Shown here: positions 1 to 5,959 of the stretch, in pieces
Position numbering within the stretch: position 1 is the first letter of the stretch
Layout of the letters: the number at the start of each line of letters is the position of its first letter
Source: an uncultured Bacilli bacterium
Lineage (GTDB): Bacteria > Bacillota_I > Bacilli_A > RF39 > UBA660
Assembly (NCBI GenBank): GCA_947628125.1
Contig: CANQYR010000037.1
Location: 1-8,930, forward strand
Reading direction: 5' to 3'
Length of the DNA: 8,930 nucleotides
Notes under the pieces: generated by a model
Databases searched by the model: none
Seen by the model: the letters and a program-made list of their open reading frames with translations, nothing else
Told to the model about the DNA's origin: nothing
Program-made: the position numbers and the translations under genes

Positions 1-790
1 CACGAACAGAGAATTCAATTTCTTCAATTGGTGTTTCTAATGTTTTAGTTATGGTATCAACTTGCTTTTCAGCCATGATGCCAGCGATGTCACTAATTGA
101 GTTTAGATCAGTTAAGATGTTAAAGTGTTCAATTAATATTTTCGCCGCTAGGGCCATACATTCTTCGGGTGTAATGCTACCGTTTGTTGTTACTTCCATG
201 ATTAGTTTGTCAAAGTTTTCATCGTGACCAACACGGGCTCCTTCGACTTCATAAAATACTCTTTCAACTGGACTATATAATGAGTCAATAGCAATAACGT
301 TAGCTTTATTTTGAACGTAAAGAGCTTGGTTTTCTTTCGCATCAACATACCCACTACCGTTGTTGCAGGTTATTTCAATATCAATTTTGCCACCTTCAAC
401 TAGGTTACAAATTACTAAATCAGGGTTAATAATTTCAATATCAGGATCATGTTCAATCATTTTCGCGGTTACTGGTCCTGGTTTGTTAGCTTTTAGGTGC
501 ATCGTTTTTTGTTCTTCAGAATGATTTTTTAATACTAAGTTTTTAAAATTTAGAACGATTGTTGTTACATCTTCATATACACCATCAATTTTTTGGAATT
601 CATGTAATACACCATCAATTTTAAGGGTAGTAACTGCACAGCCAGGCATGCTAGATAGCATTACACGGCGAAGTGCGGTACCTATGGTATTACCAAAACC
701 ACGGGCTAAAGGTTCTAGTTCAAATTTACCAAAATTATTGGTTTCTTGATACTCAGTTATTTTATAGATTGGTTTTTCAAATTTAATCAT
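1..790 (-). CDS. rpoA: DNA-directed RNA polymerase subunit alpha (3' end outside window)
   Basis: Alpha subunit of RNA polymerase; its N-terminal domain dimerises to nucleate assembly with beta and beta', and its C-terminal domain contacts UP elements and activators. From the ATG at 790, 263 codons are visible, starting MIKFEKPIYKI. The dimerisation/assembly segment GTALRRVMLSSMPG lies at about residues 37-50, followed by DGVLHEF and GVYEDVT, both alpha hallmarks. The N-terminal domain ends near residue 230, the linker follows, and the sequence runs off the window at the start of the C-terminal domain (PIEEIEFSVR). A purine-rich site AAAGGAAAG precedes the ATG. It is the last visible gene of the operon, 20 nt after rpsK, with no rpsD between them, as is usual in Bacillota. 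Identity is secure; only the C-terminal domain is missing. Confidence 0.98.
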   Translation of the reverse strand, partial: MIKFEKPIYKITEYQETNNFGKFELEPLARGFGNTIGTALRRVMLSSMPGCAVTTLKIDGVLHEFQKIDGVYEDVTTIVLNFKNLVLKNHSEEQKTMHLKANKPGPVTAKMIEHDPDIEIINPDLVICNLVEGGKIDIEITCNNGSGYVDAKENQALYVQNKANVIAIDSLYSPVERVFYEVEGARVGHDENFDKLIMEVTTNGSITPEECMALAAKILIEHFNILTDLNSISDIAGIMAEKQVDTITKTLETPIEEIEFSVR

Positions 791-810
791 ATTTTACTTT
801 CCTTTCATCG

Positions 811-1194
811 TTAATTTCTAGGTCTTTTTGGTGGTCTACAACCATTATGAGGAACTGGTGTTTCATCAGCTATACTAGTTATTTCTAGGCCAATAGCTTG
901 TAATGATCGGATTGCATTTTCTCTTCCGGCTCCTAAACCTTTGGTTAAAACTTCGACTTTAACGACACCACTTTCCATAGCTGATTTGCCAGCAGCTTCA
1001 GCAGCTAAGCCAGCAGCATATGGAGTTTTCTTTTTTGAACCCTTGTAGCCAACAGTTCCAGATGAAGCCCAACTAATTAAGTTTCCATCTTTATCAGTAA
1101 TAGTTACAATTGTATTGTTGTAGTTGGATTTTACATGGACAACTGCTTCAGGAATATTCTTTTTAACTTTTCTTTTTCTTCTATTATATGCCAT
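811..1194 (-). CDS. rpsK: 30S ribosomal protein S11
   Basis: S11 (uS11) is a platform protein of the small subunit that binds 16S rRNA near the mRNA exit/E site and contacts S7 and S18. The 127-residue product is of normal length: a basic N-terminus (RRKRKVKK), the NNTIVTITD strand at about residues 26-34, SSGTVGYKGSKKKTPYAA in the middle, and the C-terminal PHNGCRPPKR signature. Two positions differ from the form I know from most bacteria: the usual GPGAGRE loop reads GLGAGRE (residues 86-92), and the tail ends KRPRN instead of an Arg-rich KRRR. An AGGAGGT site lies 6 nt before the ATG. It lies 10 nt downstream of rpsM and upstream of rpoA. TAA stop. Confidence 0.98.
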   Translation of the reverse strand: MAYNRRKRKVKKNIPEAVVHVKSNYNNTIVTITDKDGNLISWASSGTVGYKGSKKKTPYAAGLAAEAAGKSAMESGVVKVEVLTKGLGAGRENAIRSLQAIGLEITSIADETPVPHNGCRPPKRPRN

Positions 1195-1204
1195 TATTTA
1201 CCTC

Positions 1205-1579
1205 CTATTTTCCAACTTTTTTCTTATTGGCAACTACTTTGCCTTTACCTTTACGAGTATGCGCGTTGCGATTGGTTCTTTGACCTCTAACTGGCAAACC
1301 TTTTTTATGTCTCATACCTTGATAACAATTGATTTCCATTTTGTTTTTAATATTCATGGATACTTCACGACGTAGGTCACCTTCAACTAAATGATTGTCA
1401 ATTTCTTTTCTTAATTTTGCTATTTCATCATCGGTTAAGTCTTTTACTTTTTTACTTTTTTCAACTCCCGTTGTTTCGCATATTTGAAGTGCTAAGCTTC
1501 TACCTATCCCATGAATAGCAGTTAGACCAATGCAAACATGTTTTTCACTTGGTAGTTCAATATTTTTTATTCTTGCCAT
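1205..1579 (-). CDS. rpsM: 30S ribosomal protein S13
   Basis: S13 (uS13) sits in the head of the 30S subunit, contacts the 50S subunit through the B1 bridges and touches the P-site tRNA with its C-terminal tail. The 124-residue product begins MARIKNIELP, has the helix-two-turn-helix segment with HGIGRS near residues 24-29, the VEGDLRREVSMNIK block at about 65-78, and the strongly conserved RHKKGLPVRGQRT stretch at about 90-102. The extreme C-terminus is Lys-rich, as expected. A perfect AGGAGG lies 5 nt before the ATG. rpmJ ends 9 nt upstream. TAG stop. Nothing unusual apart from a few local substitutions. Confidence 0.98.
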   Translation of the reverse strand: MARIKNIELPSEKHVCIGLTAIHGIGRSLALQICETTGVEKSKKVKDLTDDEIAKLRKEIDNHLVEGDLRREVSMNIKNKMEINCYQGMRHKKGLPVRGQRTNRNAHTRKGKGKVVANKKKVGK

Positions 1580-1588
1580 AATAACCTC

Positions 1589-1705
1589 CTATTTTCCTTG
1601 TCTTTGCTTATGTTTTGGATTTTCACAAATTACCATAACACGTCCATTTCGTTTAATAATTTTACATTTGTTACAGATTGGTTTTACTGATGCTCTTACT
1701 TTCAT
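1589..1705 (-). CDS. rpmJ: 50S ribosomal protein L36 (zinc-binding form)
   Basis: L36 (bL36) is a tiny zinc-ribbon protein of the large subunit that binds 23S rRNA. I translated this gene by hand: 38 residues from ATG to TAG, starting MKVRASVKPICNKCK and ending HKQRQGK. The zinc ligands Cys11, Cys14, Cys27 and His32 are all present, so this is the C+ (zinc-dependent) form. The usual length is 37-38 residues. GGAGGT lies 5 nt before the ATG. It fills the space between infA and rpsM with gaps of 12 and 9 nt, which is the standard infA-rpmJ-rpsM order in Bacillota. Confidence 0.97.
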   Translation of the reverse strand: MKVRASVKPICNKCKIIKRNGRVMVICENPKHKQRQGK

Positions 1706-1717
1706 TTTTTACCTCCA

Positions 1718-1999
1718 TTATCTTTTATTCCATGTTATTCGCCCACGTGTTAAATCATAAGGGGAAAGTTCAATGGTTACTGTATCACCTGGTAGAATAC
1801 GAATCATGTTTACTCGCATTTTACCAGAAACGTAGGCTTCTACAGTATAGCCATTTTCAAGTTCAACTAAATAGTCTCCCCCTTTTAAAACATCGATTAC
1901 TTTACCTTCCACTTCTAGTTTGTCGCTTTTAGGTGCGGGTGTTTTTTTTAAAGCATCCCGACTTTGCAAATTACTTTTTTTTAAACTTTTTTTTGCCAT
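1718..1999 (-). CDS. infA: Translation initiation factor IF-1 with an N-terminal basic extension
   Basis: IF1 is an OB-fold protein that binds the 30S A site during initiation and aids IF2 and IF3. The core from about residue 22 matches the family without further indels: LEVEGKV, VELENG, VSGKMRVN, IRILPGDTV and the signature SPYDLTRGRI near the end. The product is 93 residues, against about 72 for Bacillus IF1, and the whole excess of 21 is at the N-terminus, a Lys-rich, probably unstructured stretch with K3, K4, K7, K8, K18 and K19 and a TPAP turn. The ATG at 1999 is preferred because it has a GGGAG site 10 nt upstream, inside the end of map, and no other ATG occurs before the OB core; a TTG at codon 11 has no ribosome binding site. 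TAA stop. Confidence 0.95.
   Translation of the reverse strand: MAKKSLKKSNLQSRDALKKTPAPKSDKLEVEGKVIDVLKGGDYLVELENGYTVEAYVSGKMRVNMIRILPGDTVTIELSPYDLTRGRITWNKR
1942..1994 (-). repeat. Three A8 tracts within the infA extension
   Basis: On the plus strand, runs of exactly eight T occur at 1942-1949, 1975-1982 and 1987-1994; in the mRNA these are A8 tracts falling mostly on AAA Lys codons near the start of infA. The first two tracts of the message form a short tandem repeat (A8-GTTT, then A8-GTAA). Such tracts are prone to polymerase slippage and sequencing error. They are described here as low-complexity sequence, not as a proven regulatory site. Confidence 0.8.
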
Positions 2000-2004
2000 A
2001 TTTT

Positions 2005-2751
2005 TTATTCTCCCGTTAATATTTCATAGCCATCTTTAGTTACTAAGATGGTGTGTTCAAAATGTGCGGAGTAACTTTCATCATCAGTTAATATTGTCCA
2101 GTTATTATCCGCCATGTAAACTTCTTTTGATCCCATATTAAGCATTGGTTCGATAGCTAGAGTCATTCCTTCTTTTAAGGTTAGACCTTTATCTTTTTCC
2201 CCATAATTTGGTACTTCGGGTTCTTCATGCATGTCACTGCCAATACCATGGCCGGTTAATTCTTCAACAACTGAATAGCCATACTTATGGGCATAAGAAC
2301 TAATTGCATAACCTATATCCCCTAGTTTAGCACCATGTTTAATAACTTTCAAGCCTTCGTATAAAGATTGTTCAGTTCTTTTAACAAAGTCTTCTACTTC
2401 TTTTTTAACAGTTCCTATTATATAGGTTTTAGTCATATCACTTTCGTAGCCATCTTTACGAACGGTAAAATCAATTTTTAATAAGTCACCATTTTTTATT
2501 TTCCTATCATCTGGAATACCATGAACAACTTCATCATTTAGAGAAATACAGGCATTAGAGGGAAAGCCTTCATAACCATAACATGAACATGTCCCACCTT
2601 GCTTTTCAACTAACGTTTTAATTAAAGAGTCAATTTTTTTTAAGCTAGTACCTGGTTTTAAGTATTTTTCTATTTCTTGATGGACTAAGTAGTTAATGTG
2701 ACCAGCTTGTTTCATGATAAGTATTTCTCTTGGGCTTTTAATTGATATCAT
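2005..2751 (-). CDS. map: Type I methionine aminopeptidase
   Basis: Removes the initiator methionine from nascent proteins in the cytosol; a two-metal enzyme of the pita-bread fold. The 248-residue length is typical of the short bacterial type I form. All five metal ligands can be placed: Asp94 (KIDFTV), Asp105 (SDMTKT), His168 (TGHGIG), Glu201 (AIEPML) and Glu232 (HFEHT). The substrate-site histidines His77 (VVHGIP) and His175 (MHEEPE) are also present. The segment around the second Asp reads GYESD rather than the common GYHGD. The start overlaps the adk stop in an ATGA, and GAGGTGA lies just upstream, so adk and map are probably coupled. infA begins 5 nt after the stop. A co-translational maturation enzyme fits the ribosomal operon. 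Confidence 0.97.
   Translation of the reverse strand: MISIKSPREILIMKQAGHINYLVHQEIEKYLKPGTSLKKIDSLIKTLVEKQGGTCSCYGYEGFPSNACISLNDEVVHGIPDDRKIKNGDLLKIDFTVRKDGYESDMTKTYIIGTVKKEVEDFVKRTEQSLYEGLKVIKHGAKLGDIGYAISSYAHKYGYSVVEELTGHGIGSDMHEEPEVPNYGEKDKGLTLKEGMTLAIEPMLNMGSKEVYMADNNWTILTDDESYSAHFEHTILVTKDGYEILTGE
2010..2014 (-). promoter_or_regulatory. Ribosome binding site that decides the infA start
   Basis: GGGAG on the minus strand, within the last codons of map, spaced 10 nt from the ATG at 1999. It supports the long form of IF1: no comparable site lies before any later in-frame ATG, GTG or TTG in the extension. Spacing is a little longer than at the neighbouring genes. Confidence 0.65.
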
Positions 2752-3362
2752 TTTATCACCTCTAATAATTGTGAATAAGCATTTCCTTCATTATTATTTA
2801 TAACTTGTAATCCTTTATTTTCATAGTATTTTTTTAAAGGATAAGTATTTGTGATAAATTCTTGGTAACGAATTTGAAAGGTTTGTTCGTTATCATCTTC
2901 GCGCCTTATTAAGTTTGTCTGGCAATTATCACATATATCATTAATTTTCGGTTTAAATTTATCATTATAAATATTATATGTTTTATTACACTTTGGACAA
3001 ATACGGCGACCTATGAAGCGTTTTTTTAATATTTCTTTATCAACATCTAAGTAGATAACTTGATAATTTTGTAATTTTGGCTCTAGTGTTTGGGCTTGAG
3101 AAATAGTTCTTGGATAACCATCTAAAATAAAGTTTTGATTTTCTTTAATATTATCTAACGCTTTAAAAAGAAGGTCTTCAACTATTTCATCTTTAATTAA
3201 AATGCCTTTTTTTAGGTCATCATTTAATTTGGCATCTTTTTTGGCTTCTTTTCTTAACAAATCACCAGTTGATAAGTGCACATAATTATAGTTATTTACT
3301 AAGTAGGAACTAATTGTTCCTTTACCCGCGCTTGGCGGGGCGATTAAGATGATATTTTTCAT
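2748..3362 (-). CDS. adk: Adenylate kinase, zinc-type LID, with an unusual P-loop
   Basis: Catalyses ATP + AMP = 2 ADP in the cytosol. Family features in order: a P-loop at residues 8-16, STGDLLR at 31-37 (AMP site), LDGYPRT at 80-86, GRR at 118-120, a LID domain with Cys122-x2-Cys125 and Cys144-x2-Cys147 as likely zinc ligands, then RREDDNEQT with Arg154 and Arg165 in the places of the catalytic arginines. At 204 residues it is somewhat shorter than the usual 212-217. The P-loop reads APPSAGKGT where the family norm is GAPGAGKGT: the first and fourth residues are Ala and Ser rather than Gly, while GKGT is kept. Its ATG shares one base with the secY TAA and has no strong ribosome binding site (only GGGG), so translation probably depends on secY. 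It ends at the only TGA stop in the window. Confidence 0.95.
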   Translation of the reverse strand: MKNIILIAPPSAGKGTISSYLVNNYNYVHLSTGDLLRKEAKKDAKLNDDLKKGILIKDEIVEDLLFKALDNIKENQNFILDGYPRTISQAQTLEPKLQNYQVIYLDVDKEILKKRFIGRRICPKCNKTYNIYNDKFKPKINDICDNCQTNLIRREDDNEQTFQIRYQEFITNTYPLKKYYENKGLQVINNNEGNAYSQLLEVIK

Positions 3363-4633
3363 TAACGGCCCCGACGATGTTGATATTTACGTGAGACTAA
3401 GCCACTTTCAATTTGTTTATAAGTTTCGATTGCAACACCGACAACAATTAGTAATCCGGTGCCACCAATAGCAATGTCTCTTGATAAGCCCGTAATATTT
3501 GATACAACAATTGGCAATGCGGCTATAAAGGCAATAAATAAGGAACCAACAAAGGTTATGCGGCCAACTACTTTACTTATATATTTAGTAGTTTCCTTAC
3601 CTGGTCTTATACCAGGAATATAGGCCCCACTTTTATTTAAGTCTTTACTCATTTCTTCGGGATTCATGGCCATGAATGTGTAAAAATAACTAAAGAAGAT
3701 TATTAAAGCTAGATATAACACAAAGCCTGTTGGCGAGGTGTAAAGGATGTAGTTATTAACAAATTCAATGGCATTTGTATTACCAATAATATTAACAACA
3801 ATGGATGGAATGGTAAGAAGCATTGATGCAAAGATGACAGGCATAACACCAGCATAGTTAATTTTTAATGGTAAATAACTTTGATTGGCTTTGTAAGCAC
3901 TGACGGTTTTATTCGCGTATTGAATTGGTATTTTCCTCTCTGCCAAGGTTAGCCATATAATTCCTATTATTACTAGTAGGTACATCAAAATATAGATGAT
4001 ATAAAAGATAATACCAAGCCATAGTTCATAAGTACCAGAAGAAATAAAGGCTGCATAGGAACCGGTGAATACTTGTGGTAAGCTTAGTACAATACTTGCC
4101 ATGATTAGTAGTGATGTTCCATTACCTATTCCTTTTTCGGTAATTTGATCACCTAGCCATAGTAAGAAGGCGGTTCCAGCGGTCATAACTAAGGTTATTT
4201 TAAGAACCATAGCTACATCGCTTACTTTTAGTAAAAACACTGTCAACATGTAGGCTTGAACAAACGCTAGTAAGATACCTAAGTATCTTGTGATGCGGTT
4301 GATTTTTTGTCTTCCTACATATCCTTGCTCTTTTAATTCTTTAAAATAAGGAATAATATCCATTTGAAGTATTTGGGTTACAATTGAAGCACTGATGTAT
4401 GGCGAAACACCTAAGCCAAAGATGCTAAAGCGTTCAAAGCCACCACCACTCATTAAGTTGAAGATGCCCATAAAGCCTAAATTGCCATATAAGGTTTCTA
4501 GCCATGGCGCGGCCCAGATAATGGTTATTCCTGTACCTAGAGCATATACGCCTAATAAAAGCATGGTAAATGCAATTCTCTTGCGTAAATCTTTCGCATC
4601 TTTAGAAAATACTTTGAAAGATTTTAAGGCCAT
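3362..4633 (-). CDS. secY: Preprotein translocase subunit SecY
   Basis: Central channel of the Sec translocon in the cytoplasmic membrane, working with SecE, SecG and SecA. The 423 residues contain about ten hydrophobic spans, the first at about 20-40 and the last at about 390-405. Recognisable parts are the plug region with SGGGFERFSIFGLGVSPYI (62-80), GIGNGTSLLI (168-177), the cytosolic loop AERKIPIQYA (231-240), GIRPGKET (341-348, the SecA/ribosome-contacting loop) and GGTGLLIVVGV in the last helix. The C-terminal tail is basic (RKYQHRRGR). Length and topology are normal for Bacillota. The start overlaps the rplO stop by one base (TAATG), with GAGGTGA upstream, and the stop overlaps the adk start the same way. 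Confidence 0.98.
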   Translation of the reverse strand: MALKSFKVFSKDAKDLRKRIAFTMLLLGVYALGTGITIIWAAPWLETLYGNLGFMGIFNLMSGGGFERFSIFGLGVSPYISASIVTQILQMDIIPYFKELKEQGYVGRQKINRITRYLGILLAFVQAYMLTVFLLKVSDVAMVLKITLVMTAGTAFLLWLGDQITEKGIGNGTSLLIMASIVLSLPQVFTGSYAAFISSGTYELWLGIIFYIIYILMYLLVIIGIIWLTLAERKIPIQYANKTVSAYKANQSYLPLKINYAGVMPVIFASMLLTIPSIVVNIIGNTNAIEFVNNYILYTSPTGFVLYLALIIFFSYFYTFMAMNPEEMSKDLNKSGAYIPGIRPGKETTKYISKVVGRITFVGSLFIAFIAALPIVVSNITGLSRDIAIGGTGLLIVVGVAIETYKQIESGLVSRKYQHRRGR

Positions 4634-5076
4634 TAGATCACCTCAGTTTTCCCGCCGGCTTCTTCAATTTTTGTTACAGCTTGGCTTGAAAAACGATGAG
4701 CTTTAACCGTCACTTTCTTAGTAATATTTCCTTGCGCTAGGACTTTAACGCCTGATAATTGCTTTTTAATTATTCCTCTTTCTTTTAAAATTGTAGGATT
4801 AATTTCATCACCATCGTTAAAAAACTTTTCGATATCACTTAAGTTAATAACTGCATATTTAGTAGCAAATCTTTTATTATTGAATCCTCTTTTTGGCAAA
4901 CGTCTATATAAAGGAGATTGGCCACCCATAAACCAAGCAGATATACTAACACCACTTCTTGATTTTTGACCTTTTTGACCATGAGTTGATGTTTTACCCA
5001 TGCCAGAGCCTGGGCCACGACCAATTATCTTTTTTGTTTTCGTTTCTTTACTTTTTGGTAAACTTTCAAGTTTCAT
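4633..5076 (-). CDS. rplO: 50S ribosomal protein L15
   Basis: L15 (uL15) is a late-assembly protein of the large subunit whose long N-terminal arm runs into the 23S rRNA core. From the ATG at 5076 it has 147 residues: MKLESLPKS, then the Gly-rich RNA-binding arm with GRGPGSGMGKTS, HGQKGQKSRSG, MGGQSPLYRRLPKRGF, and a globular C-terminal domain ending AGGKTEVI. The more common arm sequence with SGGG before the GGQ motif is replaced by SGVSISAWFMGG. A TTG five codons earlier is open in frame but would place the start upstream of the GAGGAG site; the ATG, 7 nt after that site, is much better. rpsE ends one base before the ATG, leaving no room for rpmD. TAA stop, overlapping the secY start. Confidence 0.97.
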   Translation of the reverse strand: MKLESLPKSKETKTKKIIGRGPGSGMGKTSTHGQKGQKSRSGVSISAWFMGGQSPLYRRLPKRGFNNKRFATKYAVINLSDIEKFFNDGDEINPTILKERGIIKKQLSGVKVLAQGNITKKVTVKAHRFSSQAVTKIEEAGGKTEVI

Positions 5077-5077
5077 A

Positions 5078-5584
5078 TTACAACTCCTCAACTTTCTTTC
5101 CCCTTAGTTGGGCAATTTTTTCCGGAGTACGAATAGTTTTTAAAGCTTCAAGAGTGGCTTTAGCAACGTTTACTTTCGTGTTGCTGCCTAAGCTTTTAGA
5201 AACAATATCTTTAATTCCTGCAAGTTCTAGTACAGCTCGTGCGGCACCACCTGCAATAACTCCAGTACCTTCTTTAGCTGGCTTAATCATAACATTTGCT
5301 CGGCCGACTTTACCATAAGCTTCATGAGGAATAGTACGGTTATCTTTAATGGCAACTTTAAGGACATTTTTATTTGCCACTTTGCTAGCTTTAGCTATGG
5401 CATCATTAACTTCATTTGCTTTGCTAGTACCAATACCAACTAGGCCTTTTCGATTACCAACTACAACGGTAGCGGAAAAACGAAAATGACGTCCACCTTT
5501 AGTTACTTTAGTAACTCGGCTAAGATTGATTACTTTTTCTTCCAATAATTTCTTTTTTGGATCTATGTTTTCTCTTTTGGCCAT
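5078..5584 (-). CDS. rpsE: 30S ribosomal protein S5
   Basis: S5 (uS5) lies at the back of the 30S subunit near the mRNA entry tunnel and affects accuracy of decoding and helicase activity. The 168-residue product shows the double-stranded-RNA-binding-like N-terminal domain: LEEKVINLSRVTKVTKGG at about 14-31, GGRHFRFSATVVVGN, then GLVGIGTSKANEV; the C-terminal domain contains the conserved GVIAGGAARAVLELAGI and DIVSKSLGS. Length is typical. AGGAGG lies 8 nt before the ATG. rplR ends 11 nt upstream and rplO starts one base after the stop. TAA stop. Confidence 0.98.
   Translation of the reverse strand: MAKRENIDPKKKLLEEKVINLSRVTKVTKGGRHFRFSATVVVGNRKGLVGIGTSKANEVNDAIAKASKVANKNVLKVAIKDNRTIPHEAYGKVGRANVMIKPAKEGTGVIAGGAARAVLELAGIKDIVSKSLGSNTKVNVAKATLEALKTIRTPEKIAQLRGKKVEEL
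5084..5089 (-). promoter_or_regulatory. Ribosome binding site that decides the rplO start
   Basis: GAGGAG on the minus strand, inside the last codons of rpsE, 7 nt before the ATG at 5076. It settles the L15 start against the in-frame TTG at 5091, which lies upstream of the site. Because rpsE stops one base before the rplO ATG, ribosomes finishing S5 are well placed to restart on L15. Confidence 0.8.
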
Positions 5585-5595
5585 TATAATCCTCC

Positions 5596-5949
5596 TTAAA
5601 ACTCTAAGCCGTTTTCTCTTGCAGCATCGGCTAATGCGGCAACTCTACCATGATATAGGTAACCACCACGGTCAAAAACGACTGTTTTTATTTTTAATTT
5701 TTTACATTTTTCAGCAATGTCCTTGCCGACTTTTTTAGCACCTTCAACGTTGCTACCATTAATTTTTAATGCTTTGGAAGAAGAGCTTGCTAAAGTGACC
5801 ATTTTTTCATCATCGATTACTTGAACGTATATTTCTTTATTAGAACGAAAAACGTTAAGTCTTGGACGAAGTGAAGTGCCACTTATAGTTTTTCTAACTC
5901 TTCTATGGCGTCTTAGACGCGCTACGTTACTTGATTCTTTCTTTATCAT
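5596..5949 (-). CDS. rplR: 50S ribosomal protein L18
   Basis: L18 (uL18) binds 5S rRNA together with L5 and L25 and helps place it in the central protuberance. The 117 residues are slightly on the short side but complete: an Arg-rich N-terminus (RLRRHRRVRK at about 11-20), the RPRLNVFRSNKEIYVQVIDD block, and the C-terminal signature VVFDRGGYLYHGRVAALADAAR ending GLEF. The basic N-terminus is the 5S rRNA contact in the family. GAGG lies 4 nt before the ATG. It lies between rplF and rpsE with gaps of 10 and 11 nt. TAA stop. Confidence 0.98.
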   Translation of the reverse strand: MIKKESSNVARLRRHRRVRKTISGTSLRPRLNVFRSNKEIYVQVIDDEKMVTLASSSSKALKINGSNVEGAKKVGKDIAEKCKKLKIKTVVFDRGGYLYHGRVAALADAARENGLEF

Positions 5950-5959
5950 ATTACCTCAC

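Noticed and set aside
577..622. 16-nt direct repeat (577-592 and 607-622) in rpoA
   Set aside because: The two copies are exactly ten codons apart in frame and encode KIDGV twice; both sit in conserved alpha-subunit positions (DGVLHEF and DGVYEDV), so the repeat follows from protein conservation.
1124..1375. Hydrophobic plus-strand open frame opposite rpsK/rpsM
   Set aside because: It is the antisense shadow of two well-recognised genes, spans their boundary, and has no ribosome binding site or family resemblance. The same holds for plus-strand frames at 1530-1760, 1678-1932, 4395-4706, 4959-5318, 5526-5738, 5876-6100 and 8109-8345.
2680..2750. Reading TGA as Trp, making adk longer
   Set aside because: Read-through gives about 21 residues without resemblance to adenylate kinase, while the ATGA overlap with map is a classic operon junction and the C-terminus is already complete.
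4222..4246. TTGACA on the minus strand inside secY as a possible internal promoter
   Set aside because: No TATAAT-like element is found 16-18 nt downstream, and the hexamer is coding sequence within a membrane span of SecY.
4839..5024. Minus-strand 61-codon frame inside rplO
   Set aside because: It lies wholly within the L15 coding sequence in another frame; L15 motifs are continuous in the main frame.
5077..5091. TTG at 5091 as an upstream start for rplO, overlapping rpsE by 14 nt
   Set aside because: The GAGGAG site lies downstream of the TTG and 7 nt before the ATG at 5076, and the extra residues RSCN are not part of the L15 family N-terminus.
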